Part shown: positions 43,683 to 54,784 of the stretch, piece by piece
How the letters are laid out: each line of letters starts with the position of its first letter
Numbering within the stretch: the first letter of the stretch is position 1
From: Humulus lupulus
Taxonomy: Eukaryota; Streptophyta; Magnoliopsida; Rosales; Cannabaceae
Length of the DNA: 64,000 bases
Direction: 5' to 3'
NCBI RefSeq assembly: GCF_963169125.1
Contig: NC_084800.1
Coordinates: 141,294,397-141,358,396 of the forward strand
Translations under genes and position numbers: made by a program
Notes under the pieces: generated by a model
The model's database searches: none
Seen by the model: only the letters and a program-made list of their open reading frames with translations
What the model was told of the DNA's origin: nothing

Positions 43683-44548
43683 ATGCCTCGAAGATCAATC
43701 AGACTTCACGACAATAGGGTCGAGGATGACAACCAGGGTAAGAACCCTCCACCTGCCCCACTAAATTGGCAACAGTTATTTGTCAAGATGGAAGCTATAC
43801 TTCATCGAATAGAAGAAGAGCTTCGACAGTTGAGGTAGCAGGCCCCTCCTCAGGGCAGTGGGTTACAGGTTCCACAGGTTGTGGCATCAGTGCCAGCCCA
43901 GCCTGCTATGGAGAATAGGTTGGAACCTTTGTATGAAAGGTTCAGGAAGCAGCATCCTCCCAACTTTGAGGGTGGTCCAGACCCACTGTGGGCAGAGTAG
44001 TGGATGAACATGATTTTTTCCATCCTGGATTTCATGAGGGTGGAAGGGAGTGAGAGAGCAGCTTGCGCCAGCTACATGTTGAGAGAAGACGCCCGCATAT
44101 GGTGGGATGTTGTGTCACAGAGGAGGAATATTGCAGTCATGACCAGGGAAGAGTTCAAAAATATATTCAACGAGAAGTATTACAGTGTCACAGTCTGAGC
44201 TGCGAAGGTGGATGAGTTTACAAACCTGACTCAGAACTGGATGACGGTTACTGAGTATGCATTGAAGTTTGACCAGTTAGCAAAGTTCACGTTGGATTTG
44301 GTGCTTACTGACATGGCACAAAGAGATTGGTTTGTGCGAGGATTGAATGTTATGATTGCCCATGACATCAAGATAACTTTGGATCAAGGGACTACCACTT
44401 ATGCACAGGTAGTGCACAAGGCCCATACCGCTGAGGGGGTCGAGGATCAGATATGGAGAGAGGGCACTACTAGGCGCGATGTTCGGAGGACGGTGCTTCC
44501 TTTTACTAGTTCTAGCCGAGGTAGTGGCCCCAGTGAGCAGAAGAGAAC
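43683..44548 (+). pseudogene. gag: Gag of chromovirus D, N-terminal part
   Basis: It starts MPRRSIRLHDNRVEDDNQG at 43683. HPPNFEGGPDPLWAE follows, then ASYMLREDARIWWDVVSQRR (44070-44126) and the gag core up to VEDQIWREG. In-frame stops: TAG 43836, TAG 43998 and TGA 44196, each at a codon that is Gln or Arg in relatives. It is interrupted at 44548 by a solo LTR and continues at 46406. Confidence 0.8.
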
Positions 44549-45054
44549 TGTAATGACCTAACTACTCTAAACTTTGGACCATTAACGACTACTATACATC
44601 GACACTAATTTTTAATAAAACTTACAAGTGAAATAATCATAACTTCATTAAAACTTGTAAAAAAACAAATGTTAAACTACATCAAATTTAAAGTAGGATA
44701 TGGGATCCCATTGTTTTTAAAAGAAAAACATAACATAACTTTAAAATGGATTACAAAATAAAGTGCGGAAAATACATATAAAGCATAATTTTTAAAAGAC
44801 TAAGAAGCGACTTCATCCTCGAACCAAACGCTCAATTCATCCATTTCCATTCTGCCTCAATACACAACCCCCAAGCTGCCAAGAACCCTTCCGCCACCAT
44901 AGCTACTTTCCTGCACATATAAACATAAAGGAATGAGCCTAATGCCCAACAAGGAAAATCTAACACATAAATCATATACATAAAATTAATATCAACATAT
45001 ACTAAAACATATCATAAACATATGTCACACATACTATAATGGCCATTATTACTT

Positions 45055-45170
45055 GGGGCTCGTAAACTGAACAAGTCATATGCCCATTAGATTTGCGGGG
45101 CTTGCTAGGTAAGCAAGTCATATGCCCATAAATTTATTGGGGCTTGTTAGTTATACAAGTCATATGCCCA
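45055..45170. repeat. About 42-bp repeat, three copies, in LTR F
   Basis: Units start GGGGCT at 45055, 45097 and 45139. Each ends in an AAGTCATATGCCCA phrase. Confidence 0.75.
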
Positions 45171-45826
45171 AGTCTACAATCATACATAATATAACATAAC
45201 ACATAAATCATAAGATAACATATAACATAACATATAAAATCCTATCCTATTTTCCTTACCAAATATACCGGGATATGAGAACAGGTTTGGGACTTTGGGA
45301 CACTCCTAAAAACCATCAAAGGAAGGTGAGTATACTAAAGAAAAAGGGATGAAAATAATGAAAGAACTATACCATTGAAAGATACTTACCAAGAACCTTA
45401 TGTTCAAGATCTTAGATTTCCTAACCAAGAATAAAGAATAGAGTTAGGATTTTGAGTCGAAAACTATAAGAACTTAAGGAAACAATACATAAATGAACTA
45501 GAATTTGGAATACCTTTAATGCTTCTATGACCAAACTACACCTTGAACCGAAAAATACTATGAACCTTACTTCCCGAGTGTTTATTAAGCTTATAAAATT
45601 AAAGCTTATATTCCCAACCCAAGTGTTTAAGCACTCAAAAATAGAGTTCAAGAATGAAAAGATCTTCATTTAACTTGAATAAAATAATGGCTTTTTAATT
45701 GAAAAATATTTGAATTATCGTTCAGCAGAGGCTGAAGACTCAGTTAGAAAGATGCTAGACTTTTCAAGAGGTTAAAGATTGAATTAAGCTCAGTTTCAAA
45801 AACATTCAAAAATCATTCAAAGGAGT

Positions 45827-45961
45827 CGATATATCGCCCCTAGTAGGCGATATATCGCCTGGGCTAATATGCCCGAGGCTCGTCGAGTTAGTTGTGCGAA
45901 GTTACGTGTTTTTCGTATCCTCGTATTGCGATATATCGCCCCCTATAGCTGCGATATATCG
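45827..45961. repeat. Four CGATATATCG palindromes in LTR F
   Basis: The perfect 10-bp palindrome occurs at 45827-45836, 45848-45857, 45929-45938 and 45952-45961, most copies followed by CC. It occupies the relative LTR position where the other LTRs have CCGCGG-type palindromes. Confidence 0.85.
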
Positions 45962-46405
45962 ACATACGCTGAATATTTAAACATGAAATTGCACATTTTC
46001 AGCCTAATTTGAATTGAGTAAACAGCCTTGACTAAGTCCTCTAACGATTTCAAAGCTGCTGACAGACCCTAGGATATTCAAATATTGATCTTAATAAACT
46101 TATTCCTCAAAAATACTTAATTATCATTAAACATACATATGACAAGTGTTACTTTCTTATTGTGTCTATCTAAACCTTATAATATAATAAATATCACCAT
46201 CAATATCAGTCATATTAATCAAACCTTAGGTTAAAATTAATATTCTTAAAATATAGGTTAAACTTAGAAAATCTACAAGTGTTACTACGAGTGTCCAATT
46301 AAATCCCGGTCTGAACCAAAATCCACAGTAATAAAAATACTACAATTAATACTATTGCTACTACTATCTAACTATCTAACTAAAGTTCTTGGACTCTACA
46401 AGAAC

Positions 46406-46736
46406 GACTCCAGACACTTTTGTTCCTCCTAGCTCAGATAGGAGGGTACGAGGTGCTTTTAGTGGCCGTCAGGGCGGAGGATACAAATGGAGGAATTTCA
46501 CCGTGTGTCCTCGATGCAGACAACAAAATCAGGGAGAATAAAATATTAGGGCCTACTTTACTTGTGGGAGCATTAGTCATATGAGGAATGACTGCCCACA
46601 AGCTAGGAAGGAAGAGCCAAAATAGAGCGACAGTCTCACTCCTGCCAAAGTATTGAACTTGACCCAGGCTGAGGCTGCGGCTAGCCCCTCAGTCATGACA
46701 GGTTAGATTTCTAATGTTGGTTCTTCTTTTACTGCA
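46406..46736 (+). pseudogene. gag: Gag of chromovirus D, C-terminal part with zinc knuckle
   Basis: This continues gag after LTR F: an Arg/Gly-rich linker, a CPRCRQQ segment and the knuckle YFTCGSISHMRNDC, in which the first cysteine has become Tyr. Stops include TAG at 46704 at a conserved Gln. Confidence 0.7.
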
Positions 46737-47301
46737 TTGAGTGACTCAGGGGCTACCCATCCATTTATTCCTGCTAGAGTGATAAATCAGCTTTGTAGAC
46801 CTAGTGATTTGTATGCTAGAGGACTTCGAACTTTGTTGTTGACTGGGGAACTGGTAGTCTCTAGGAGATGGGTTAGAGCACTGCTAGTAGAGATAGACAG
46901 TACGGAGTTGTATGTGGATTTGATTGAGTTAGTGATGGATGACTTTGATATGATCCTAGCAATGGATTGGTTATCGAAGTATGGGGCAACGATTCACTGC
47001 AAGTGCGGCATGGTGACCTTTGAATCGGAAGGGGAAGTACCCTTTTTATTCCTGGGGACAGTGAGTGGACCGCGAGTACCTATGATTTCGGCCCTGATGG
47101 CTAAAGACCTGATGTAAGAGGGTTGCATAGGATTCCTAGCAAACATTGTGGATATCTCCAGAGTTGTTTCGGTTGGACGGGATGAAACCAGACTAGTATG
47201 TAAGTTTCCAAATTTGTTCCCCGCAGACTTGCTAAGGTTGCCGCCACACCGAGAGAATGAGTTTTTCATTCAGATAGCGCCAGGGGCAGAGCCAGTATCT
47301 A
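46737..47301 (+). pseudogene. Protease of chromovirus D
   Basis: The open stretch at 46737-47117 contains the catalytic DSGATHPF, SRRWVRALLVEID, DFDMILAMDWL and SALMAKDLM. It ends in TAA, where relatives continue with Gln, then goes on to the RT leader (FPADLLRLPPHRE). It is cut at 47301 by solo LTR G. The catalytic triplet is intact here, unlike element C. Confidence 0.8.
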
Positions 47302-49582
47302 TGTAACGACCCAAATTCGCTAATAAGGCTTAAGGGCCTTGATTAGTGTGTCAGGAGGGCATTACTGGAATAATTGTGATTTAATGGATAATTATGTGTT
47401 TAATACTGTTTATATGATAATTGATTATATTATGTGGTAATGTGATATGTGATATATGTGAGAACCGCATTATTATGAGGACAGGTTCGTTGAGCATGAC
47501 TCAAGACGATTCTAGGGTCAGATAGCGGGAAAAGTCACAATGGGGTTTAAGTTATGACTTTGGAGAAGTCGGGGGTATTTTTTAGATAACGGGTAGTGAT
47601 TTGGGTTATCGGGACATGAAAATAAATATATGGAGATATATTTGAGGTTAGGATGTCTAGGCGGGAATATTGGGGGATTTTACCATTTTGGCCTCAGGGA
47701 CGATTCCGGCACCCCGAGCCTCGGGATTAACTTAACAGATAAGTTAAACTTGAGGAAGCCTTTAGAAAACATAAACCGACTAATACTTAGGCTCTCTTTC
47801 TCTCTCACGCTCAAGGGAAACCAAGAAAAGAAACACACAGAAAATCAAAGGGGAAACAAGCTGAAATTCTGAGATTTGAGGTGAGAAATTGAAGGTCTAG
47901 CTCAGGGATTTATCAAGCATTAGAACAGGGGTTAAGGTGAGTATTTAACTCTGTTTTCTGTGGTTGAATTATGAGGTTTTACTGGGTTTTAGTTGAGTGT
48001 TGAAACAAGTTTGGTTGTGATGTTCTAAGGCAGAATTAAGAAGGGAATTTGGGGACTTGACTTGGCTACAGCTTGGTGAAGTGGTTTTACAACAAAGGTG
48101 AGTCTCTACTCCTGGTTTAGTGGTTTTCATTGAGTCTGGTGGCTGGTTTGTGTGTGTTTTAACACTTGGGTTTCAGAAATTGGAAGGAAGAGATTGGAGT
48201 GTGTTAGGCTGTGTTTTATTGGGAATTATGCTGTTTAGATCATGCTAGAGAGGTTGGGAATTAATTGGTTAAGAGTTGGGGAGTTTTGGGATGGTTTAAG
48301 GTAAGGTTTTGAGCTCTAGAATGGTGAAAAAACTGGGTTCGAAGGGGAGGGCCGCGGCTCTGTGTCGCGACCCTAGCATGCAAGGAAGCCAAGGGGCTTG
48401 GCCAAGGGGGCGCGTCGCGGCACCCAAGTCAAGGGCCGCGGTGCGTGTGTGTTTCAGTGAGGGAGTGGGCTCTGTTTTGAGGAAGGGTCGTGGCTAGGCT
48501 TTGGGGTCCGCAGCCCTTGGTTGCACACTTGGGATTTTGGGGTTTTAAGCATGGGAGAGCGGTCTTGGGTGCTCGGGTTTGGTTTCACCATTGTGTTTGG
48601 TGGAATTAGGAGTCCCGGGAGTTAGTTTTGTAATTGGGAACCCATATTTGATTATTTATAAAACCCTATGCTTTGGTTGTGGCTAGGTGATAAAAGCTTA
48701 GGCTCGGGAACGAATCGTGCTTGAGGGGCGTTGCTCGTAATTCGATAATCGTATAGACTAAAGGTAAGAAAACTGCACCCGGTTGAATATATATGTGACG
48801 GGACTAAGGGCTCCCTATTGTAGACGCTTGAAAAGATGGTATTATGCCATGCAAGCCATTTAGTGAACCAACGGCCTAAGGGTGCCAAGGGTCTCGCTAG
48901 CGCACAGGGCGCGGCTCGGACACTGGTATCCGAGGACAGCTTATTATGCACTGAGCTTGGTTTAAGCAGACCAGAGTCAGTGGGTTAAACAGAGGGTGCA
49001 GCCTAAGTCGTCGGCCCTGAATATTATGCGATATGAATGTTATATGAAATAGAATGTGTCCTGAATTGAATTGTATATGTTGATTATTTGTTGTGGAATA
49101 TCTTAGTAGTATACACGCTTACTGAGCTATTTGCCTATTGTTATTGTTTGAGTTATCTGTGATGTTTTCTTGCTGGGCCTTGGCTCACGGGTGCTACATG
49201 GTGCAGGTAAAGGCAAGGGCAAGTTAGATCAGCCCTGACTGGAGAGCTCAGCGAGCGAAATGTACATAGCCAGGTGCTCGGCCGCCACGGTTGAGATCTA
49301 AGCAAGGACATGGAACCTGTAGACTGTCTGTTTTGGCCTTAGTATGGCTAATGGTTCCTCATGTATTTTTGGAAGTCTGTAAACTTTCTTTAACTTCGCT
49401 TTTGTATGGGATCCCATGTTACTACAGTCTATTTATGCTAAATGAGTCTTTTGAGACCAAAACCTTTTTAACCTTAGCTCTTACATGTTTAGCGACACGA
49501 TTTCAAATTAATGACTTGATTAGCAAGTCTTGCACCTTTATAAGTACACAGTGTAGTGGTCTTGGCTATCCAGGGCGTTACA
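47302..49582 (+). mobile_element. Solo Tekay-type LTR (G) in D pol
   Basis: TGTAACGACCC to GGGCGTTACA, 2281 bp, with a perfect ATCTA duplication (47297-47301 and 49583-49587). The core is at 49167-49220 and the CCGCGG-rich block at 48345-48515. No internal region is present. Confidence 0.93.
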
Positions 49583-49587
49583 ATCTA

Positions 49588-50015
49588 GGACACCTTATAG
49601 AATGGCTCCGATAGAGTTGAAGGAACTGAAGAATTAGTTGGAAGATTTACTGGATTTGGGGTTCGCCGTGTGGTGCTCCAGTGTTGTTCGTCAAGAAAAA
49701 TGATGTACCTTAAGAATTTGTATTGACTATAGAGAGCTGAACAAGTTGACGATTGAGAACAAGTACCCACTACCTAGGATCGACGACTTGTTTGATCAGC
49801 TACAGGGGAAGACAGTGTTCTCTAAGATTGACCTTTGGTCAGGATACTACCAGTTAAGGATTAAAGAGGAAAACATACCAAAGACCGCTTTTCACAAGAG
49901 GTATGGATACTATGAATTCCTGGTTATGTCCTTTGGATTAACCAATGCCCGGCTAACCTTCATGGACCTGATGAATAAAGTCTTCAAGGACTATTTGGAC
50001 AAGATTTTTATCGTA
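49588..50015 (+). pseudogene. RT fragment of chromovirus D
   Basis: From TPYRMAPIELKELK (with a TAG at a conserved Gln near 49635) through [18 protein letters not shown], a SGYYQLRI block and [16 protein letters not shown] to DKIFIV. It stops just before the expected Asp-Asp catalytic pair because an LTR begins at 50016. Confidence 0.85.
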
Positions 50016-50130
50016 TGTAACGACCCAAAATCACTAATAAGGCTTAAGTGTCTTGATTAGCGTGTCGGGAGGGTATAAGTGGTATATGTGTGATTTAATG
50101 GTTTAATGCATGATTATGTGGCATGCATGA
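50016..50130 (+). mobile_element. Start of a Tekay-type LTR (H), cut by Tat B
   Basis: TGTAACGACCC and the following 115 bp match the first 120 bp of the LTR at 36224, up to GTGGCATGCATGA. Tat element B begins at 50131, so the rest lies beyond the window. The left flank TCGTA would be its target duplication. Confidence 0.8.
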
Positions 50131-50900
50131 TGTTGACGCGGTTCTTCGCCAACAGGTAATTAAGAAAATAAGAGGAGGGGATTAGTGCTTTTGTTGAACC
50201 GAAATAGATGAATGATCTTTTAGAAATGGTCTGGTAACACAATTACGTTTTTAGGTGGTTCAAAGGTTAAAATCCTTCTACTCCACCAGTCAATATTATT
50301 GATATATGCTTGGTATTCTTTTACAGGGTATTTCTTACACAATAGAATCCAACCCTTTGCAACTCCCAGGGTCTCCATATTTATAGGAGAGGGCACCTGG
50401 GAGTTGGTAAGAAGGTCATCCCATGACCTTCTTACCTATCATGTCAACTCTGTGACATTCATGATTAATTCCTAAAACCTGACACATGAAGTGTGGTCTA
50501 ATCAATAGGTAAGGGGATAATGGGCCGCACGGCCCAACCCAGTCGTGGGTGTCTGAATGCGGACGTTCATGCTGCGTGTCCGAGAAGTCAGGGATATATC
50601 AGACACGTGATGTCTGATATATGCACGTTTACCTTGCGTGGTTGACTTTATAAAAGGTCACAGCCTCCAACTCTAGCTCGTACCACGAGCTGGATGCTTC
50701 CCTCGACCCGTGGCCTTCAAGGTCCAAACTCAGTCTAATCTTGGCGAGCCCTTAGGCTACCTCCTCAGCTGAGGAGATAGGATCTTTCTATGGCAGCTCC
50801 GGTCTTGGGGATGTCCACGTGGTAGACATGATTTGGTCGTATCTCACGATTAGGCCGTATCTCAGCTTGCTAACAGCCCGTGGGAAAACCAGGGCGTACA
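50131..50900 (-). repeat. 3' LTR of Tat B
   Basis: It begins TGTTGACGCGGTTCTTCGCC and ends GGGCGTACA before the CTTGCCCCACAAG tract, 770 bp. The start resembles LTR A (TGTTGACGGTGAGAATTCGTC). The second LTR is not available to confirm the edge. Confidence 0.7.
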
Positions 50901-50917
50901 CTTGCCCCACAAGCCCC
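50901..50917 (-). other. Polypurine tract of Tat B
   Basis: The minus strand reads GGGGCTTGTGGGGCAAG directly before the 3' LTR, as in element A. Confidence 0.7.
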
Positions 50918-51163
50918 TGCTCGTGGTACACGACGTCGTATAGGACCACAGTAGGGGATTTTAGGCTTCCCCATGAACTCTTCATATTACACATTTTACG
51001 CAGGCGCCGAATACGTGGAACATCGTGGTTGGTGACGGTATGTCTTCTGAGAACCGCATTTAATGGCCTAGCCTATACTCAGCCGTCGTTTCGTCTTTTG
51101 AGTGGAGAGCCTTGGATCCCACATCAGGGCAATCCAACGGCCCTCCTCACGCGACCCTTCACG

Positions 51164-51174
51164 TATATAAAAGG
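51164..51174 (+). promoter_or_regulatory. TATA box upstream of the antisense ORF of Tat B
   Basis: TATATAAAAGG is a strong plant TATA match. It lies 264 bp outside the LTR on the ORF strand, about 765 bp before ATG 51930. A short upstream frame from ATG 51299 runs up to a GTAAGT donor at 51400 and may be a leader exon. Transcription is inferred. Confidence 0.5.
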
Positions 51175-51929
51175 GGTGGCCACCTTACGCATGGGCCACC
51201 CGTTCATTTGAAATTTTCCAGAAATTTTCTTCTTCTTCTCTCTTCATTTTCAAAAGAAAAAACCCTCTTCTTTCCGGCTGCCATTCCCAGCACTCAAGAT
51301 GTTCAGGCGTAAGGGCCCCTTCGAAGCTTTGGAATCAACCACTCTGACGAAGCCCCAACCCAGGCGATCCCTTCATCCTCTTTTCAACCAAAACATTCTG
51401 TAAGTCTCCTGACTGTGCATGTTTTGAAATTATTTTTCACTGTAGCTTTAGGTAAATATTTACTGTAGCCACATGCAAGGTTTTGTTGGTTTTTTGCGGG
51501 CATGAAGGGTAAAAGCCTTTTAGGTTAGCGTATCGTTTGCAGTATAAAACCATTTAGGAGCATTGTTTATAGGGTACGTTTTCTGGGGAAGTTTTCTGGG
51601 TAGGATTTTAGGTATGCTGGTTTAAAGTACCCAGAATTTTGGGTGCAAAACCGGGTAGCTTAGGGGACACGTTTCACAGGCGGTTTTGCACCTCTCGCCT
51701 ACCGAAACTTTCCTTCCAAGGCAAATTCTATCCTGACCCTCTTGACACACGAATTTCGAGCAATCGGGGATCTGTTGGGAGCACAGGTGCGTGTTCATAG
51801 AATAGCGTGTTCTCACTCTCCACGGGCTGAGCTTACCTCAGCTCGTGTCAAGGAAACACATTCAGATTTTTCTCCATTTTTAGGTCGCCTTCTTCTAAAA
51901 TTTCTTCTTTTTGTTCGCTAGGCGACCAG

Positions 51930-54626
51930 ATGGGACCTAAGAAGAATGCTCCCAAGAAGTCTGTAGGCAGCTCGTCCTCCCAACAAAACAAGGGAAAGGA
52001 GGTGATGGCTGAATCCCCAATTCCCAACTTCGGGCCAGCAGTGGAACGGGAGCTCGAGGAGGCCCCCGACGCATTCTTTGAGGCGGAGAGGATCGTCTCG
52101 AAGATCACTGACCAGGCGAGGGTGAACAAAATATTCCTCTCCCATAACATCAAGCTAGGGAGAGGAACCGTGGTTGCCCGACCTCCCTTAGAAGGCGAGC
52201 GAAGCTGCGCGCCACTTGATGAGGTGTTCTCGGCCTGGAGCAACGAACATTTTAAGGCGGGGGCCTTCCTCCCGTTGGACCAGTACTTCGCCGATTTCCT
52301 CAACTACGTGAGGTTGGCCCCATTCTAGCTCCCCCCCAACTCTTACCGTTTGTTGGCAGGGTTAAGATACTTGTTCTTGAAACAGGAGTGGGAAGTCCCC
52401 ACTCCTGTAGACATTCTGTATTTCTTCTGCCTCAATGCCAGCCCGGAGCAGCGGGGACGAGGTGACGGGTTTTATTACTTAACCCGGTTCCCTAACATGG
52501 CTGCGGTCATCGAGCTGCCTAGCCACCCTAACGACTTCAAAGAACAATTCTTTATGTCGACGGGGTTTTGAAATTGCGAGCTGCACTACTTCAACCGTCC
52601 TCGTCAGTGCCTTTCAACCTTAGCTCGTAAGTTAAGTACAAGTTAGCTCCTCTTGTATCCATTTTTGACTTATATTAATTTTGCAGCTATCTTCACGAGG
52701 ACAGAGAAGTCTGTGATCCTCGGGAGCCAGTACGAGACACTGGCGGGCTTGCCCTCCAGTGAAAAGGACTATCGTCAGCTCGTGACAGACGAGACGATGC
52801 TAGTCTGTAAGCTGATCTCCCTATGCCAGACTCTGAACCTGAGGAGGCCCCGGGTGCCTCCCCCAGCTCATGATATGAGGCCTATCATCGTGGAGGAGGT
52901 CGCGGGGGATGAAGATGAGGAGGACGAGGTGCCCCTCGTGAGGACGAGGAAGCGGGCATTGGAGGTCGCCCAAAGAACGGACGAGGAGAGGATCCGGTCC
53001 GGAGCAGCTGCAGATCCCTCCGGCCAAGGTAACCCTTATACGTTTAGGAACTTAGATAGGGCCACTGCAGACCCCCGGCTAGCTAGGTTCAATCCCAGAC
53101 AGATCGTCCAATGCCATCGAAGTGACCCAGACTTAGATGAAACCTTGCGTCGACCAGCTCGTGTTGGATTATGAAAGTAACCGCCCTAGGGGTACCATAG
53201 TTGTGGACAACACCCTAGCATTTAGGTCGATCCTATTCGAGGAGTATGGGACTAACCTTTGGTCATGGCCATCTCTCCGGGAGGGTGCCATAGCTCCAGG
53301 TCTTAGGAAATACGTAGAAGAGTCTAGTCCTGAGAAAGCCTCGGATCTGGAACTTGCGCCAGCTCGAGAAATAATTGCCTTAGATTCCCCTGCGGAAGCT
53401 CCGGGGCCGATGGTCGTAACCATAGATTCTTCTTCTAGCTCGGGGGGTAGGATTCCCTTTAGTACATATATATACTTGAATTTCGCATTTTTTTCCCTTT
53501 GATTTTGTTTTTGCATGACTGTTAACTTGTGTACTAACCATATATTTGTTTTGCCAGAGGAGATGTCTCAGTCCGGGGGAAAAAATCTGCGGGTTGTGTT
53601 CGCCGGGAGGAACCCCTCAGCTAGGGCCTCTGGACCCAAAATGAAGAAGCTCCGGATGGCGAAGAAAGCTGCCAAGACCCCAACCAAGTCTCCTGCAAAG
53701 GAGAAAGAGCAGCCCCCAGCCGCCCAAGTCGAGGAAACTGCACCTCCTACTGCAGGGGGGAGCATGCTCCAACCCCCTCCACGAGATCCGGCCTTCGTCT
53801 AGGACACAGGGGTGGAGCCTGGGACTTCGGCGATTGTGCCTCTCGAGGTACAAATCCCGGTGGAACCCCAGGATCTGGAGAAGATCCCAGATGTCTTTAG
53901 GGGGGCGGTGTACGAGACAGCGAACTACGCCGTCAGCCACTTCTACCGCTTCAACGAGAGGGAGCTATGGACCATCGAAACAAGGAGCCCGGTGGGCGTG
54001 CTGGAATCTTCATTGGGAATGGCCCTAACGGTAAGCTGACCTTATCCTTTTGTGATCTTTGATTAGCATGCCTTGCCCTGTTTTTCCTTTCTCCCTTCTC
54101 TTTTTCTTAAGGCAGTTGCCTCTCCATTTTTGCAGAGCGCCTTGGCCCTTTACAGGAGCATAGCCTGGACCAAGGCCCAGCTCGAGGATATGAGGGGTGA
54201 GCATCAGGCGGTTGTGGCCACCCACCAGACTTCCTTGCAGGAGGCTAAGGATGCCCTGGCGGCCGCGCAGGCCAAGCTGGAAGAAGCCCGTCCCAAGCTT
54301 CAAGAGGTCGAGGCAACCAAAGTCTCCCTCGCCGCTGCGCGGGCAGAGCTAGACACTGTGAAGGCTGGGGCCGGGAGGCCAAGGCCACCCTGGAAGCCAA
54401 GAAGGCAGCCTCCAGCACCGCCATGGAGGACATGCTCTACCATTGCTGAGTCTACAACTCCAACGGTGATTTCTCCTTCTTGGGGGCGGATGTCTGGGAG
54501 CCCTTGCTGGAGGGGTTTAATGCTCACCTCGAGAAAGAAGCACCATCTGACACCGGGGAAGTCTCCAGCGCGGCTGACCAGGAGGGCGAGACGGCGTCCT
54601 CCACGGGGCAGCCTGGCGGAGCTTAG
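51930..54626 (+). pseudogene. Antisense spliced ORF (aORF) of Tat B
   Basis: Four exons fit one protein: 51930-52626, 52687-53446, 53558-54030 and 54136-54626. The introns are GT...AG (52627-52686, 60 bp, phase 1; 53447-53557, phase 1; 54031-54135, phase 0). The first and last have counterparts in element A at the same places and phases. Conserved core: FLNYVRLAPF, PPNSY and GDGFYYLTRFPN, then an acidic linker, a Lys/Pro-rich segment and a C-terminal coiled coil (54136-54400). Lesions: TAG 52326 (Gln in A), TGA 52569, a frameshift near 53140-53170, TAG 53800, a frameshift near 54365 and TGA near 54447. The family is the same as A's. The role is unknown. Confidence 0.7.
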
Positions 54627-54784
54627 GGCCTTCCTCTTTCGCACCCTTTCCTTTAATATTCTTAATTTTTTTTGTGTAACTTTTGCATGAGGTGTTTCCA
54701 CCTCGAGACAATCTAACTATCAATTTTATTTTTAATCGATTTATTTCCTTTTGTCTTTACGCACTTTAGTTACTATTTTGAAAA

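Larger units (their letters stand above)
44549..46400 (-). mobile_element. Solo LTR (F) of a distinct subfamily
   Basis: TGTAATGACC to GACTCTACA on the plus strand, 1852 bp, with a perfect AGAAC duplication (44544-44548 and 46401-46405). Minus orientation is shown by the reversed order of a diverged core (CTTGTTGGGC...GTGCAGG, around 44915-44970) and GGGATCCCA near 44702. It lacks the CCGCGG block and instead has four CGATATATCG palindromes. A three-copy repeat of about 42 bp lies at 45055-45170. Confidence 0.88.
38812..50015 (+). mobile_element. Tekay chromovirus D, broken by nested insertions
   Basis: Order: 5' LTR (38812-41064), primer site (41068-41078), leader, gag, protease, RT start. 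Inserted into it are solo LTRs at 41368-43642, 44549-46400 and 47302-49582. At 50016 the RT frame is cut by another LTR start. Taking out the three inserts and one copy of each 5-bp duplication restores a continuous Tekay order. The 3' half and 3' LTR are not in the window. Confidence 0.88.

Noticed and set aside
45421..45669. 82-residue frame in LTR F
   Set aside because: AT-rich solo LTR sequence; no motif and no conservation visible.
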